Under the pieces are notes generated by a model. The model was not told where the DNA came from, ran no database searches, and saw only the letters and a program-made list of their open reading frames with translations. Shown one piece after another: positions 15,813 to 25,189 of a stretch of 60,243 nucleotides of DNA. Origin of the DNA: CAZVEV01 sp964625865 (GTDB taxonomy: Bacteria; Planctomycetota; Phycisphaerae; SM23-33); assembly GCA_964625865.1 (NCBI GenBank), contig CAZVEV010000003.1, forward strand, positions 1-60,243, read 5' to 3'. Both the position numbers and the translations under genes were made by a program. Each line of letters starts with the position of its first letter. Positions within the stretch are counted from its first letter, which is position 1.

Positions 15813-16115
15813 GTGAGCGACAAACCGCACAACCTGATTGACGATGTGATTCACCAGCGCACGCGCCTGGCGATCATGGCGACGCTGGCGGGGGTGGACC
15901 GTCTGGACTTCAACGAGATCAAAGCCGAACTCGGCCTGACCGACGGGAACCTCTCGACCCACGCGGCCGCGCTGGAGCGGGCGGGGTACATTCGAATCAC
16001 CAAGACGTTTCGCGGCCGCAAGCCGCTGACGCGACTGGCGATGACGCCCGAGGGACGAAAGGCGATGCAACGATACGTGAACCTGCTGCAGGGCATACTG
16101 AACAAGGCGACGTAA
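15813..16115 (+). CDS. Winged-helix transcriptional regulator (HTH_34/PF13601 type)
   Basis: This 100-aa protein is a MarR/ArsR-like winged-helix DNA-binding protein. It shows IHQRTRLAIMATL, FNEIKAELGLTDGNLSTHA (the recognition-helix region), LERAGYIRITKTFRGRKP and TRLAMTPEGRKAM, which follow the PF13601 pattern closely. It has no extra ligand-binding domain, so it is just the DNA-binding module and probably a dimer. The start is GTG 15813, preceded by GGGAAG and placed 16 nt after the previous gene. It likely binds the palindrome at 15138-15156. Pairing of such regulators with a membrane protein and a CreD-like protein is common in bacterial genomes (family knowledge). Confidence 0.88.
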   Translation: MSDKPHNLIDDVIHQRTRLAIMATLAGVDRLDFNEIKAELGLTDGNLSTHAAALERAGYIRITKTFRGRKPLTRLAMTPEGRKAMQRYVNLLQGILNKAT

Positions 16116-16143
16116 AGGGGCTCGCCGCTACGGGAGACTGAAC

Positions 16144-17496
16144 ATGAGCGTGTTACGACTGTTTGCGATGATGGTGATCTTCGGGGCCGTGTCGATGGCG
16201 TGGTTCGTCCTGGGCACGAGCATGTGGGTTCGCACGGAAATGCTGGACGACTCGCTGTCGGCTGAGGTCGCCAGCCTGATCGGGCCGGTCGTGGTGCGGC
16301 AGAACGCGCCGTACTGGTCGGCGCAGACCGGCGGGCGCGCGGACTCGGCCGACGCACTCCCGCCCGACGCCAGCGAGATCGACGTTCGTATCACGCACGA
16401 GGATCGCTACAAGGGCCTGCTGTGGTACAACCGTACGGCCGTGACGTTCTCGGGAAAGTACACGCTGTCGGCGCAGGCCGGCGGGGTGGGGGCCAAGACA
16501 GGCGGGTTCTTCATCTTCCACCTGCCTGGCGGCATCACCAGCCATGACGGGCTGGCCGTCACGCTGGACGGCGAGCCGGTGGAACTGCCCCAGCAGCAGA
16601 AGCAGAGCGGCGACCTGGCCGTCTCCGTGGCGCGCGACGTCGAGCACGTGGTGACCGTGTCCTATTCCACGCAGGGTCAGGACGTGTGGCTGTACGCGCC
16701 GGGGCGATCCAACGGCAGCGGCGGCTACCACCGGTGGGACAGCGATTCAACCGTCCCTGCCGGCGCCGAGATGAGCGAACTGAAGAACTTCTCGATGACC
16801 GTGGCGATGAACTTCGCCGACGTGGACTACCCCAAGGGCACGCAGAGCCCCAGCGGCAAGCGAACGCTCGACGACGGGTTCGAGGGGACGTGGCAATACC
16901 AGAGCCTGGTCACCAACCAGGCCATGGGCGTCGTCATGCCCAAACGCACCAATGCCGGGCCCATCGCTGCACGCATGAGCTTCTTCGCGCCGATCAGCCT
17001 GCTGTTCTTCTTCACCGTGCTGTTCGGCGTGGTCGTGCTCAAGAAGATCCCCCTGCACCCGATGCATATGCTGCTGATCTCCGCCGGCTTCTTCGCGTTC
17101 CACATCCTGCTGGCCTACCTCGCCGACCAGGTCAACATCCACGCGGCGTTCTGGATCTGCGCCGTCGTCAGCGTGTTCCTCGTCGTCAGCTACATGCGCC
17201 TCGTGGTGGGCGTGAAGTTCGCCCTGACGTACGTGGCGGTGGCCCAACTGGTGTACCTTGTGGGCTTCTCGTACGCGTTCTTCTGGGTGGGCAAGACGGG
17301 CCTGACGGTCACCATCGGCGCCATCGCAACGCTGTTCGTGCTCATGCAGGCGACCGGCAAGCTGGACTGGTCGGAGGTCTTCAGCCGCCGGAAGAACCAC
17401 GTCGTGCCTCCCGGGCCCGGCGGTGCAGCGCCGGGCAACGACGATCCGCTGAGCCCGCCGCCGATCACGCCCGGACTCAAGCCGCCGACGTCGTAG
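16144..17496 (+). CDS. CreD-like inner membrane protein
   Basis: This 450-aa protein has an N-terminal membrane anchor (LFAMMVIFGAVSMAWFVL), a periplasmic beta-rich domain of about 250 residues and a C-terminal bundle of about six helices starting at ISLLFFFTVLFGVVVLKKI. The stretch PLHPMHMLLISAGFFAFHIL, the later helices and the closing TGKLDW correspond to the membrane core of CreD (PF06123), a protein linked to envelope integrity and beta-lactam/colicin tolerance in enterobacteria. The soluble domain is divergent and the tail is Pro/Gly-rich. ATG 16144 has GGGAG seven bases upstream. It lies in an operon with the HTH_34 regulator. Function beyond envelope maintenance is uncertain. Confidence 0.8.
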   Translation: MSVLRLFAMMVIFGAVSMAWFVLGTSMWVRTEMLDDSLSAEVASLIGPVVVRQNAPYWSAQTGGRADSADALPPDASEIDVRITHEDRYKGLLWYNRTAVTFSGKYTLSAQAGGVGAKTGGFFIFHLPGGITSHDGLAVTLDGEPVELPQQQKQSGDLAVSVARDVEHVVTVSYSTQGQDVWLYAPGRSNGSGGYHRWDSDSTVPAGAEMSELKNFSMTVAMNFADVDYPKGTQSPSGKRTLDDGFEGTWQYQSLVTNQAMGVVMPKRTNAGPIAARMSFFAPISLLFFFTVLFGVVVLKKIPLHPMHMLLISAGFFAFHILLAYLADQVNIHAAFWICAVVSVFLVVSYMRLVVGVKFALTYVAVAQLVYLVGFSYAFFWVGKTGLTVTIGAIATLFVLMQATGKLDWSEVFSRRKNHVVPPGPGGAAPGNDDPLSPPPITPGLKPPTS

Positions 17497-17515
17497 GCGG
17501 CATGGAGGATGCATT

Positions 17516-18628
17516 ATGTACGATCTGGCGATCATCGGTGCCGGACCGGCCGGGGCGACGCTCGGGCGGCTGGTGGGGGGGCGGCTCAAGACGATCCTGA
17601 TCGACCGGCGGCGACTGACGGACCAGACCGCCGGTCGGCGGGACGTGAAGTCCTGCGGCGGGCTGGTGGCCCCCGATGCGCAGAAGATGCTCGCCCGCCT
17701 GGGTCTGGGCCTGCCCCGCGACGTGCTGGTCGGCCCGCAGGTCTTCGCCGTCCGCGCCGTCGATCTGCCGACCGGACTGCAACGCACTTACCCTCGCCAT
17801 TACATCAACATCGACCGAGGGCGGTTCGATCGCTGGCTGGTCTCGCTGGCGCCCGCCGAGGTGGACCTGGCCGAGGGCTGGACGGTCAAACGCGTTGTCC
17901 GAACCGATGACGGTGTGACGGTCGAAGCCGTCTCGGCGGGCCAGAGTCGGACGTTCCGCGCGCGGCGCCTCGTTGGCGCTGACGGCGCCGCCTCGATGGT
18001 CCGCCGACGGTTCGCCCCGCGCCACGGGGGCCCGCGACGCTATGTCTCCATCCAGGAGACGCTCGTCGCGTCGCGGCCGGCTCCGTACTTCTCGGCCTAC
18101 TTCGATCCGGAGATTACCGACTTCTACGCGTGGTCCATCCCAAAAGGTGATTCGCTCCTGCTGGGGGCCGCACTTCCCGCCGGGCCCGACGCCAACCGCC
18201 GATTCGACCAACTCAAGGCCCGCCTGGTCGCCGCGGGGCTGGTGACCGGCACGCCGGTGGCGCGGGACGGATCGGTCATCCTCAGGCCCATGCACGCTGC
18301 GCAGCTTTGCCCCGTTGCAGGCCCGGCCGTCCTCATAGGCGAAGCGGCCGGCTGGATAAGCCCCTCATCGGCGGAGGGTCTCAGCTACGCCTTCCGCAGC
18401 GCCATAGCGGCCGCCGAAGCCCTCGCCGGAGACCCCGCCGACCTGGCCGAACGTTACCGCCGCGCCACGCGGCCCATCGTCCGTGATATCGTCGCCAAGA
18501 ACCTCAAGCGCCGCCTGATCTACGCGCCGCCGGCCCGCCGTTTGGCGATGCGCTTCGGTCTCGGCGCCCTGGCTGACGGCGCGCCGCGGGTCGAAGCGTC
18601 GGCGTGCCCGGACACAGGTGGCCACTGA
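17516..18628 (+). CDS. FAD-dependent oxidoreductase, geranylgeranyl reductase/CbrA-like
   Basis: This flavoprotein of 370 aa has the dinucleotide-binding motif GAGPAG (residues 8-13), the RLVGADGAASMVRRRF segment, YAWSIPKGD and the second FAD motif VLIGEAAGWISPSSAEGLSY. The arrangement fits the geranylgeranyl-reductase/CbrA branch, which reduces or oxidises isoprenoid or related lipids (family knowledge). ATG 17516 follows GGAGG by 7 nt and lies 19 nt after the CreD-like gene, so it is the last gene of that operon. Oddly, the last eight codons (ACPDTGGH) and the TGA stop come from an interspersed hairpin repeat also found at 33513, so the natural C-terminus seems to have been replaced or extended by repeat insertion. 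Confidence 0.83.
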   Translation: MYDLAIIGAGPAGATLGRLVGGRLKTILIDRRRLTDQTAGRRDVKSCGGLVAPDAQKMLARLGLGLPRDVLVGPQVFAVRAVDLPTGLQRTYPRHYINIDRGRFDRWLVSLAPAEVDLAEGWTVKRVVRTDDGVTVEAVSAGQSRTFRARRLVGADGAASMVRRRFAPRHGGPRRYVSIQETLVASRPAPYFSAYFDPEITDFYAWSIPKGDSLLLGAALPAGPDANRRFDQLKARLVAAGLVTGTPVARDGSVILRPMHAAQLCPVAGPAVLIGEAAGWISPSSAEGLSYAFRSAIAAAEALAGDPADLAERYRRATRPIVRDIVAKNLKRRLIYAPPARRLAMRFGLGALADGAPRVEASACPDTGGH

Positions 18629-18647
18629 AGTGGCCACCCCCACCTGT
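18605..18647. repeat. Interspersed hairpin repeat, copy 1
   Basis: GGTGGCCAC-TGAA-GTGGCCACC is a perfect 9-bp stem with a TGAA loop (18617-18638). The first 36 nt are identical to 33513-33548. It lies between convergent genes and supplies a stop codon. Confidence 0.88.
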
Positions 18648-18669
18648 GTGTCCACCGACGCGTTCGTCG

Positions 18670-21600
18670 TCACTTCGCCTTGAAGGCGAGGATGTCTCCG
18701 CTGGTGGTCGCGATGTAGAGGCGTCCGTTGGCGGCGGCCAGGCCGTCCCAGACCGGTGGGGCGGGGAGTGTGTACTCGGCGAGTTTCTTGCCGTCAGTCG
18801 TGGCGAAGGCGGCCAGCACGCCGCCTTTTCGGCCTTCCCAGGCCCCGTGGGGGTCGGCCGGGTCGACGGTGTCCGGCGAGCCGGCGACGAACAGCGTCTC
18901 GCCCGCCCGGACCATCGCGGTGACGCGAATCGCCACGCGCTGCTCCCAGCGGGACGTGGGCGTCTTGGGCCGCTTGGTGCGGCGCTTCTTCTTGGCCTGC
19001 TTGTCTCGCGGGGTGGGCGCGGCGGTCCCCAGCGGGCGACAGACCAGCCTGTAGCGGCTCGTGCCCGGTGCGAAGACCGTCTCGCGGCTGCGCGAGGCGT
19101 AGAGCTCCACCCCGTACGCCGCGCCGGCGCCGAGCGCCATCAGCCCGGACGTCTGGGCCTTGCCCGCCTTCCAGAACGTGCGGTTGAACCAGCTCGAATC
19201 CAGGAAGCCGCCCGTGGAGTACACGCGCACGCCGCCGCGCTTCGCCTCGCCGGACGAGACATTCATCTGGCGCATGAACACGCTGGCCCCGTCGGAGCCC
19301 AGGATGTCATTCGTCACGCCGGGGATCGTCCGCTGGCTGGGCTCGGGCTTCATGATGCCCGTCTTGGGGTCGGGGCTGTAGATCGTCTTGTGGGAGACCA
19401 CCTTCCCGGTTGTCGGCTCGACGGCGTACAGGGCGATGCCCCCGTCGAGGTAGCTCATCCGCCCGGCGGAAAACCAGCACTTGCCCCCCTGAACCAGCAC
19501 GCTGCCCGAGACGGGCCAGGGCGATTCCAGTTGTCCGAACGCCATCACGCGCCGCTGCTGCGGGGCCGCGTCAAACCGCCACGCCAGCGCCCCGTCGGCG
19601 GTGCGGAGGCAGTACACGCGCCCGTCGGTCGAGCCGAAGATCGCCAGTCCGGCGTGGATCGTCGGCGGCGAGTCCACGCGGGCGTCGGCGGTGTAGCTCC
19701 ACGCCGACTCGCCGTCCTTGGCGCCCAGTGCGTAGACGGTATGAGCGTCGGCGCCGGCGGCGTAGACCTTGCCTCCCGCTATCGTCAGCCCGGTCGGCTT
19801 GGCGCCGATGTTGGTCTTCCACGCCACGGCAAGCTTGGCCGAAACCGCGGACTCCGTCCCCCCGCTGCGCCGCGCGTCATGGCGATACGTAGCCCAATCG
19901 CCATCTGAAACCTGAGGTTTGAGATCTGAAATCCCCTTCCCGTACGCGGGGCCCTTCTCGAGTCGCGAGACCTTTGACTTTCGACCTTCGACCTTCGACC
20001 TGCCCTCTGCGGCCAGCGCATTAAAGCCCGTCAGCAGGACCTCGCGATAGCAGCCGCACGGGTGAGGCGTGACGTAGAGCAGGCCGTTGCAGGGCAAGTT
20101 GCCCTCCAGACACCCGCTGCGGACCCAGTGATGCTGCTGCTGGACGCCGGTGGCGAGGTCCACGAACTCCACGCCGCGACGCGACGAGGTCAGGAACCGC
20201 TCGGTGATCCGGTTGCGGTAGCAGCGGTGGTGGTGGCCGACGTTGAACAGGTCCTTCGTCGAGTGTTCCTTCAGCAGCTTGCCCGTTCGCAGGTCGAGGC
20301 CCTGGATACGGTAGGCGACCTGGTCCTGCTTGACAGCCTTCTTGCCGGACCCCCACACCGTCCCGAAGCTGGCCTTCGCATTCACGTGCGTCCAGACCAC
20401 GCCGTTGACCACGAACACGTCGTGCTGCGTGTGATGGCCCCACCCGCCGTAGGGGTGCTTCCACATCTGCTTGCCCGTCTTCGCGTCGAAGGCATACAGC
20501 GTACCGGGCGTGGTGTGGTACGTGTGGTGCGTGTCCGGCTCGGGCTGGGCCAACAGGACCACGCCGTCGTGATACACCATCACCGTCAGCTCGTATTCGT
20601 ACATCGCCGAGTAACCGGCCTTCTTGACCGCCTTCGGTGGCAGGGCAGGGCGGTCTATCCGCCAGGCGATTTTGCCCGAGGCGATATCGATACAGTCGAT
20701 CGACTTCCGCGTCAGGACGATCACGCGCCCGTCGCCGGCGGCCAGTTCGAGCCGCCCCAGCGGGTCCTGCCCTTTCGTGGTGCGAACCGGAGCGAACGGG
20801 CCGGCCGTCCAGAGCACGCGCCCGGTCTCGGCATCGATAGCGCAGACCGTCTTGTCCGGCGCGGGGGCCGGGCCCCCGTCCTTGCCGCGCACCGGCGGGG
20901 TGATCTTCGCGTCGGGATTGATCGACACGATCAGCTTCCCGTCGGTGTGGAGGATCTCGTCGGCGCGGGCGGTGCCCTCGTAGACGCGCAGGGTCTTGCC
21001 CGTCGCGGCGTCCAGCGCCGTCGCCGGCGCCTGCGGGCCCAGCGTCACGTACACCCTCTCGTCGACGGCTACCAGGCGCTTGCCCACGTTTGGCGGCATG
21101 GTAAACCGTCCGACCGAGCCGGCCCCACCGCCGATGTCCGGCGTGCCGCTGAAGACCTTCGAGCCCCAGACCGGTATCGGGCGCTTCCAGAGCAGCACGC
21201 TGTTGAAGGCGTCCCGGGCGACCAGGGCCCACTTACTCGGCACGGACGGGCCTGCACCGGTCAGCGTCTCGTCGAGGATGTAGAACAGCCGTCCGCGGGC
21301 CGACACCATCGAGCTGACGCTTGGTGTATACCCGTGGCTGCGAGCCCACAGCGGCCCGGCCGTCCAGCGGAGACGGCGCGGCGGGCCCACGAGGCGGTCG
21401 GCCGCCACCGGATTGCCCCCCGCGTCATGCAGGTCGTGCGTCCACTCGTCCATGTCGTCGGGCCAGGGCTTGACGGTCTTGGCCCCGCCGACAATCGCCA
21501 CGCCGCGCGGTGCCAGGACGCGCATGACTTCGGCCATCGGCACCTTGCCGAGCCTGTCCGCGACCAGCAGGTTCACCAGGTTCTCCGCGTACGGCAGGTG

Positions 21601-21903
21601 CGTGCCGTCGAACGCCTGGACCGACACCATGCCGTACAGCCCCAGCGAGCGGATGTGCTTGCGCGCGGCGGTGACGTTGTTCGCGTCGGTGTCCAGCCCG
21701 TGGACGAGGTACCTGTCGCCCGCTCGCAGGGCGGCCGTCAGCTTGCCGCCTCCACAGCCCAGATGCACTACCAGCCCGCCTTTGACGCCGGAACTCTTGA
21801 TGATCCCGGCGGCCCGGTCGTCGGCCGTCGCACGCCCCGGCAAGCCGACCGCGAGAAACACCAAAGCCGTCAGGCCTGCGCCAATGCGTTGAAGTCTCTT
21901 CAC
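18670..21903 (-). CDS. Exported methyltransferase-like/PQQ-propeller fusion protein 1
   Basis: This protein of 1,077 aa has a signal peptide (RIGAGLTALVFLAVGLPG), a class I SAM-methyltransferase-like domain (about residues 35-150) and two PQQ-type propeller regions. The Rossmann motif reads HLGCGGGKLT, with Gly where copies 2 and 3 have Asp, and the acidic end of strand 2 is HGLDTDAN. Propeller repeats include ALDAATGKTL, AIDAETGRVLW and AFDAKTGKQMW. GTG 21903 is chosen because GGAGA lies 7 nt upstream and the signal peptide starts here. The gene starts 19 nt after copy 2 ends. A linker with intergenic-type repeats (19902-20001) separates the propellers, and the second begins DWATYRHDARRSG. 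Catalysis is unproven, since SAM is not expected outside the cytoplasm. Confidence 0.85.
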   Translation of the reverse strand: MKRLQRIGAGLTALVFLAVGLPGRATADDRAAGIIKSSGVKGGLVVHLGCGGGKLTAALRAGDRYLVHGLDTDANNVTAARKHIRSLGLYGMVSVQAFDGTHLPYAENLVNLLVADRLGKVPMAEVMRVLAPRGVAIVGGAKTVKPWPDDMDEWTHDLHDAGGNPVAADRLVGPPRRLRWTAGPLWARSHGYTPSVSSMVSARGRLFYILDETLTGAGPSVPSKWALVARDAFNSVLLWKRPIPVWGSKVFSGTPDIGGGAGSVGRFTMPPNVGKRLVAVDERVYVTLGPQAPATALDAATGKTLRVYEGTARADEILHTDGKLIVSINPDAKITPPVRGKDGGPAPAPDKTVCAIDAETGRVLWTAGPFAPVRTTKGQDPLGRLELAAGDGRVIVLTRKSIDCIDIASGKIAWRIDRPALPPKAVKKAGYSAMYEYELTVMVYHDGVVLLAQPEPDTHHTYHTTPGTLYAFDAKTGKQMWKHPYGGWGHHTQHDVFVVNGVVWTHVNAKASFGTVWGSGKKAVKQDQVAYRIQGLDLRTGKLLKEHSTKDLFNVGHHHRCYRNRITERFLTSSRRGVEFVDLATGVQQQHHWVRSGCLEGNLPCNGLLYVTPHPCGCYREVLLTGFNALAAEGRSKVEGRKSKVSRLEKGPAYGKGISDLKPQVSDGDWATYRHDARRSGGTESAVSAKLAVAWKTNIGAKPTGLTIAGGKVYAAGADAHTVYALGAKDGESAWSYTADARVDSPPTIHAGLAIFGSTDGRVYCLRTADGALAWRFDAAPQQRRVMAFGQLESPWPVSGSVLVQGGKCWFSAGRMSYLDGGIALYAVEPTTGKVVSHKTIYSPDPKTGIMKPEPSQRTIPGVTNDILGSDGASVFMRQMNVSSGEAKRGGVRVYSTGGFLDSSWFNRTFWKAGKAQTSGLMALGAGAAYGVELYASRSRETVFAPGTSRYRLVCRPLGTAAPTPRDKQAKKKRRTKRPKTPTSRWEQRVAIRVTAMVRAGETLFVAGSPDTVDPADPHGAWEGRKGGVLAAFATTDGKKLAEYTLPAPPVWDGLAAANGRLYIATTSGDILAFKAK
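19902..20001. repeat. Intergenic-type repeats inside coding sequence (fusion protein 1)
   Basis: ATCTGAAACCTGAGGTTTG-like and GACCTTTGACTTTCGACC-like iterations encode the linker between the two propellers. The same two blocks occupy the equivalent place in fusion proteins 2 and 3. Confidence 0.85.
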
Positions 21904-21922
21904 GTCAGTCTCTCCAACCAGG

Positions 21923-24900
21923 TCACTTTTCCTCGCCGAAACACGCGACGTGCCCATTGCACATCGACACGTACAAACGCCCCCGGGCCACCGCCATGCC
22001 GTCGAAGACCGGCTGCGCGGGCATGGGGTATCGCGCCATTTTCTGGCCGTCTTTGCCCGCAAAGGCCATCAGGACGCCTCGGCCCTCGGCGCCGAACGCG
22101 GGTTCGGTGGCCTGCTGGTCCTCGACGAAGGGCGGTCCCGCGGCCAGCAGCACGTCGTCGGCCAGGACCATCGCGCGGACGACGAGGGGCACGTTCTGCG
22201 ACCAGTGCGTGATGACCTTGGCGGGCTTCTGGTACTTCATCAGCGCCACGTTGTTGTTCTTGATCGGCTTGTCGATGACCTGGACCTGCTTGTCGGCGCG
22301 GAACAGGTGATAGCCGACCATCGAGTTGCCGCGAACGGACTTTCGTCCATAGCCGAAGACGGTCTTGTCGTCGGTCACGAGGATTCGCCCGCTGGGCCGA
22401 TACATCGACGCGACGGCCCACCCGCTGGCGCGGCCCCAGTTGCGCTGGCCCCACGACCAGTACGTGCGGTGCCACCAGTAATCGTCGAGCAGCCCGACCG
22501 AGCTGTACAGGTGCGCCACGGTAGGCTTGTGTTCCGTGCCGTCCGGGCTCATCCGCTTGTCGCGCAGGTAGATGTACGTCCCGTCGTCCACGAGCACGTC
22601 GGGCAGGGCCCCGGGCAGCTCGGTGTCTTCGATGACGGCCTCCGGCTGGGCGCCGGTCTTGAGGTCGCGGCTGTAGAGTGTTTTGCTTCCAATCAGCTTG
22701 CCCGTCGCGGCCTCCAGGCGGTGGAGCACCATCCCGCCGTCGAGAAAGCTCGAGCGCCCGGCGGTGCAGTAGACCACGCCCCGGCGCACCAGCACGCTGC
22801 CCGTGACCGGCCAGACGCTCTCGACCTGACCGAACGCGACGGTCTGCCTGTCGGCCGGCGCGGCCCGGAAACGCCAGACCAGCGCGCCGTCGGTCAGCCT
22901 GAGGCAATAGACAAAGCCGTCCGCCGCCCCGAACAGCGCCATCCCCTCGTGGATCGTCGGGGGCGAGTCGATCCGCCCGCCGGCCGTGAACTGCCACGCC
23001 GCCTTGCCCGTCCCCGCATCCAGCGCGTGCACCGTGTGCGTGTCGATCGACGCCACCAGCAGCGTCCCCCCGGCCACCACCACGCCCGACAGGCGCCCGC
23101 CGACCTCTGCCGTCCACGCCTTGGTCAGTTTGGCGGGAACGGCAACCGAGGTCCGCCCCGTCCGCCCGTTGTTTCCACGATACGTCGCCCAATCGTCATC
23201 TGAGATCTCAGATTTGAGATTTGAGATCGCCTTTCCATACGCGGGCCCCTTCTCGACGCGAGAGACCTTCGACCTTTGACCTTCGACCTTCGACGTCCGT
23301 CTTGGCGCCAGCGCCCACAGGCCGCTGAGCTTGCTCTGGATGTAGCAGCCGCAGGCGTGCGGGGGGGTGTAGAGCAGGCCGTTGGCGGGCATCACGCCGT
23401 ACTGACACGCGCCGCGAACCCAGCAGTGGCGCTGCGAGGGCCCGCCGGCCAGATCGATCAGCTCGACGCCGGTTCGCCCCAGGAGAATGAATCGGTCGGT
23501 GGCCTTGTTGCGATAGCAGCGATGGTGGTGCGTGTGGGTAAACGCCGCCGCCGTGTCGAGCTTCCGCACGACCTTGCCGCTGTGCAGGTCGCGTCCCTCG
23601 GCAAAGTCGACCTCGTTTCGCCCGCTGTTGGTTCCGGTCCATACCAGTCCGTCCGCGATGAACACGTCGGCGGGGGCCGTGTACCCGTGGGCCGTCGGAC
23701 ACCGCCACAACTCCCGCCCGTCCGACGCCGACAGGGCGATCAACTCGCCCACGCCGTCCGGGTGGCGCTTCGGCGAGGCCGTCACTCGCCAGTGAACCTT
23801 GCCGTCCGACGTGGGTTGACCTGTGCTTGCGGTCTTGCCTGCGGTCTTGCCCGCGCGCTTCTTCTTGCCCTTGCCCCCGCCCTTGCGCGGGGCGGTGTCC
23901 GGCGTGGCGGCGCAGTCGGCGCTGAGCACCACGCCGTCGCGGACCACCAGCGTCGGGGCCGACCACTGCCTCCGGTCAAGCCGCGTCGCCCGCTTGGTCC
24001 GCCAGAGCACCTTGCCCGACGTCGCGTCCGCACAGACGACATCCGTCATGCTCTGGAAGAACACTTTCGCTCCGCTGACGCAGAGGGTCGTCGGCATCAC
24101 TTCAGCCGTCTCGTCGTCGGCCTTGCGCCACAGGAGCTTGCCCGTCTCGGCGTCGACCGCCATGATGCGCTTGTTCCGCGGCGGCGGGGCCGGTCCGCCG
24201 CGGCGGCGCGAGGCGTCGTACGCATCGGCATCGATCGTGCCCGCGACCACGTACAACACGCCGCCGGCATGCACGATCTCCACCGCGTCCTTCGTCGCCT
24301 CGTAGATTCGCACGGTGCGGCCCGTGGCGGCGTCCAGGGCCGTAACGCACTTGCCGTACCCCAGCGTCGCATAGACGCGGTCCCCTGCCGCGACAAGCCG
24401 CCGCGCCAACTCCGTCGGGCCGCTGCGAAACGGCCGCATCTCGCCCTCCCACGGCCCGACCTCTCGCTTCCAGAGCACCACGCCGTTAAAGGCGTCGCGG
24501 GCGACGAGGCGCCACCGGGGGGGCTGTTTGAGCGAAGCGGCCGCCCCCTCGTCGAGAATCGCGAACAGCCGCCCGCCCGCCGTCACCATCGCGCTGGTGC
24601 TCGACAGGTGGTTGTGATGCCTCGCCCACTTCGGCCCGCCGACCCACTGCATGCCGAACGGTATGCCCACCACGCGGTCGCGCGAGACGGCGTTATTGTC
24701 CGGGCCGCCGAGGTAGTGCGTCCACTCGTCGATGGTCTTCGGGCGCGGCTTGACGGTCTTCTTGCTTGCGATCATCGCCACGCCATTGGGCGCCAGCACG
24801 CGCATCACCTCGTCCATCGTCAGCTTGCCCAATCCGTCGGCTACCAGCAGGTTCACCAGATTGTCCGTGTAGGGCAGGTGTGTGCCGTCAAACCGCCGGA

Positions 24901-25189
24901 CCGCCACCTTGCCGTACAGCCCCCGCGAGCGGATGTGCCTCCGCGCGGCGGCCACGTTGTCTGCATCAGTGTCCAGCCCGTGGACGAGGTACTGCTTGCC
25001 GGTCCGCAGCGCGGCGGTGAGCTTGCCGTCCCCACAGCCGACGTGGACGACCAGTCCGCCCTTGACTCCCGCGGCGCTGAGTATGTCGTCGGCCTGACCG
25101 GCGGCGGCCTGCTGTGGGGCGGTGGTGAGAATCAGCAGCAGTGCGAGCATTCCCACGGTTACAGCGTATCGTCTGGTACATTGTGACAT
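21923..25189 (-). CDS. Exported methyltransferase-like/PQQ-propeller fusion protein 2
   Basis: This 1,088-aa paralog has a signal peptide (YAVTVGMLALLLILTTA), a methyltransferase-like domain (HVGCGDGKLT, HGLDTDADN, DGTHLPYTDNLVNLLVADG, MRVLAPNGVAMI) and propeller blades (ALDAATGRTV, AVDAETGKLLWR, ADATSGKVLWR, ALDAGTGKAAWQ). The SAM-binding glycine motif is intact. It has a Lys/Ala-rich insert (GKGKKKRAGKTAGKT) in the first propeller, absent from the others. ATG 25189 has GGAG about 10 nt upstream and starts the signal peptide. It is the upstream partner of fusion protein 1, 19 nt apart. A 315-nt gap with a large hairpin separates it from the hydrolase-like gene. The linker repeats are at 23198-23296. 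Confidence 0.85.
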   Translation of the reverse strand: MSQCTRRYAVTVGMLALLLILTTAPQQAAAGQADDILSAAGVKGGLVVHVGCGDGKLTAALRTGKQYLVHGLDTDADNVAAARRHIRSRGLYGKVAVRRFDGTHLPYTDNLVNLLVADGLGKLTMDEVMRVLAPNGVAMIASKKTVKPRPKTIDEWTHYLGGPDNNAVSRDRVVGIPFGMQWVGGPKWARHHNHLSSTSAMVTAGGRLFAILDEGAAASLKQPPRWRLVARDAFNGVVLWKREVGPWEGEMRPFRSGPTELARRLVAAGDRVYATLGYGKCVTALDAATGRTVRIYEATKDAVEIVHAGGVLYVVAGTIDADAYDASRRRGGPAPPPRNKRIMAVDAETGKLLWRKADDETAEVMPTTLCVSGAKVFFQSMTDVVCADATSGKVLWRTKRATRLDRRQWSAPTLVVRDGVVLSADCAATPDTAPRKGGGKGKKKRAGKTAGKTASTGQPTSDGKVHWRVTASPKRHPDGVGELIALSASDGRELWRCPTAHGYTAPADVFIADGLVWTGTNSGRNEVDFAEGRDLHSGKVVRKLDTAAAFTHTHHHRCYRNKATDRFILLGRTGVELIDLAGGPSQRHCWVRGACQYGVMPANGLLYTPPHACGCYIQSKLSGLWALAPRRTSKVEGQRSKVSRVEKGPAYGKAISNLKSEISDDDWATYRGNNGRTGRTSVAVPAKLTKAWTAEVGGRLSGVVVAGGTLLVASIDTHTVHALDAGTGKAAWQFTAGGRIDSPPTIHEGMALFGAADGFVYCLRLTDGALVWRFRAAPADRQTVAFGQVESVWPVTGSVLVRRGVVYCTAGRSSFLDGGMVLHRLEAATGKLIGSKTLYSRDLKTGAQPEAVIEDTELPGALPDVLVDDGTYIYLRDKRMSPDGTEHKPTVAHLYSSVGLLDDYWWHRTYWSWGQRNWGRASGWAVASMYRPSGRILVTDDKTVFGYGRKSVRGNSMVGYHLFRADKQVQVIDKPIKNNNVALMKYQKPAKVITHWSQNVPLVVRAMVLADDVLLAAGPPFVEDQQATEPAFGAEGRGVLMAFAGKDGQKMARYPMPAQPVFDGMAVARGRLYVSMCNGHVACFGEEK
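23198..23296. repeat. Intergenic-type repeats inside coding sequence (fusion protein 2)
   Basis: ATCTGAGATCTCAGATTTG-type and GACCTTCGACCTTTGACC-type iterations are read in frame as ISNLKSEIS and SKVEGQRSKV. Confidence 0.87.

Noticed and set aside
19902..20001. Iterated GACCTTCGACC-type sequence as a CRISPR array
   Set aside because: Units are 6-8 nt without unique spacers, and they lie inside a coding region.
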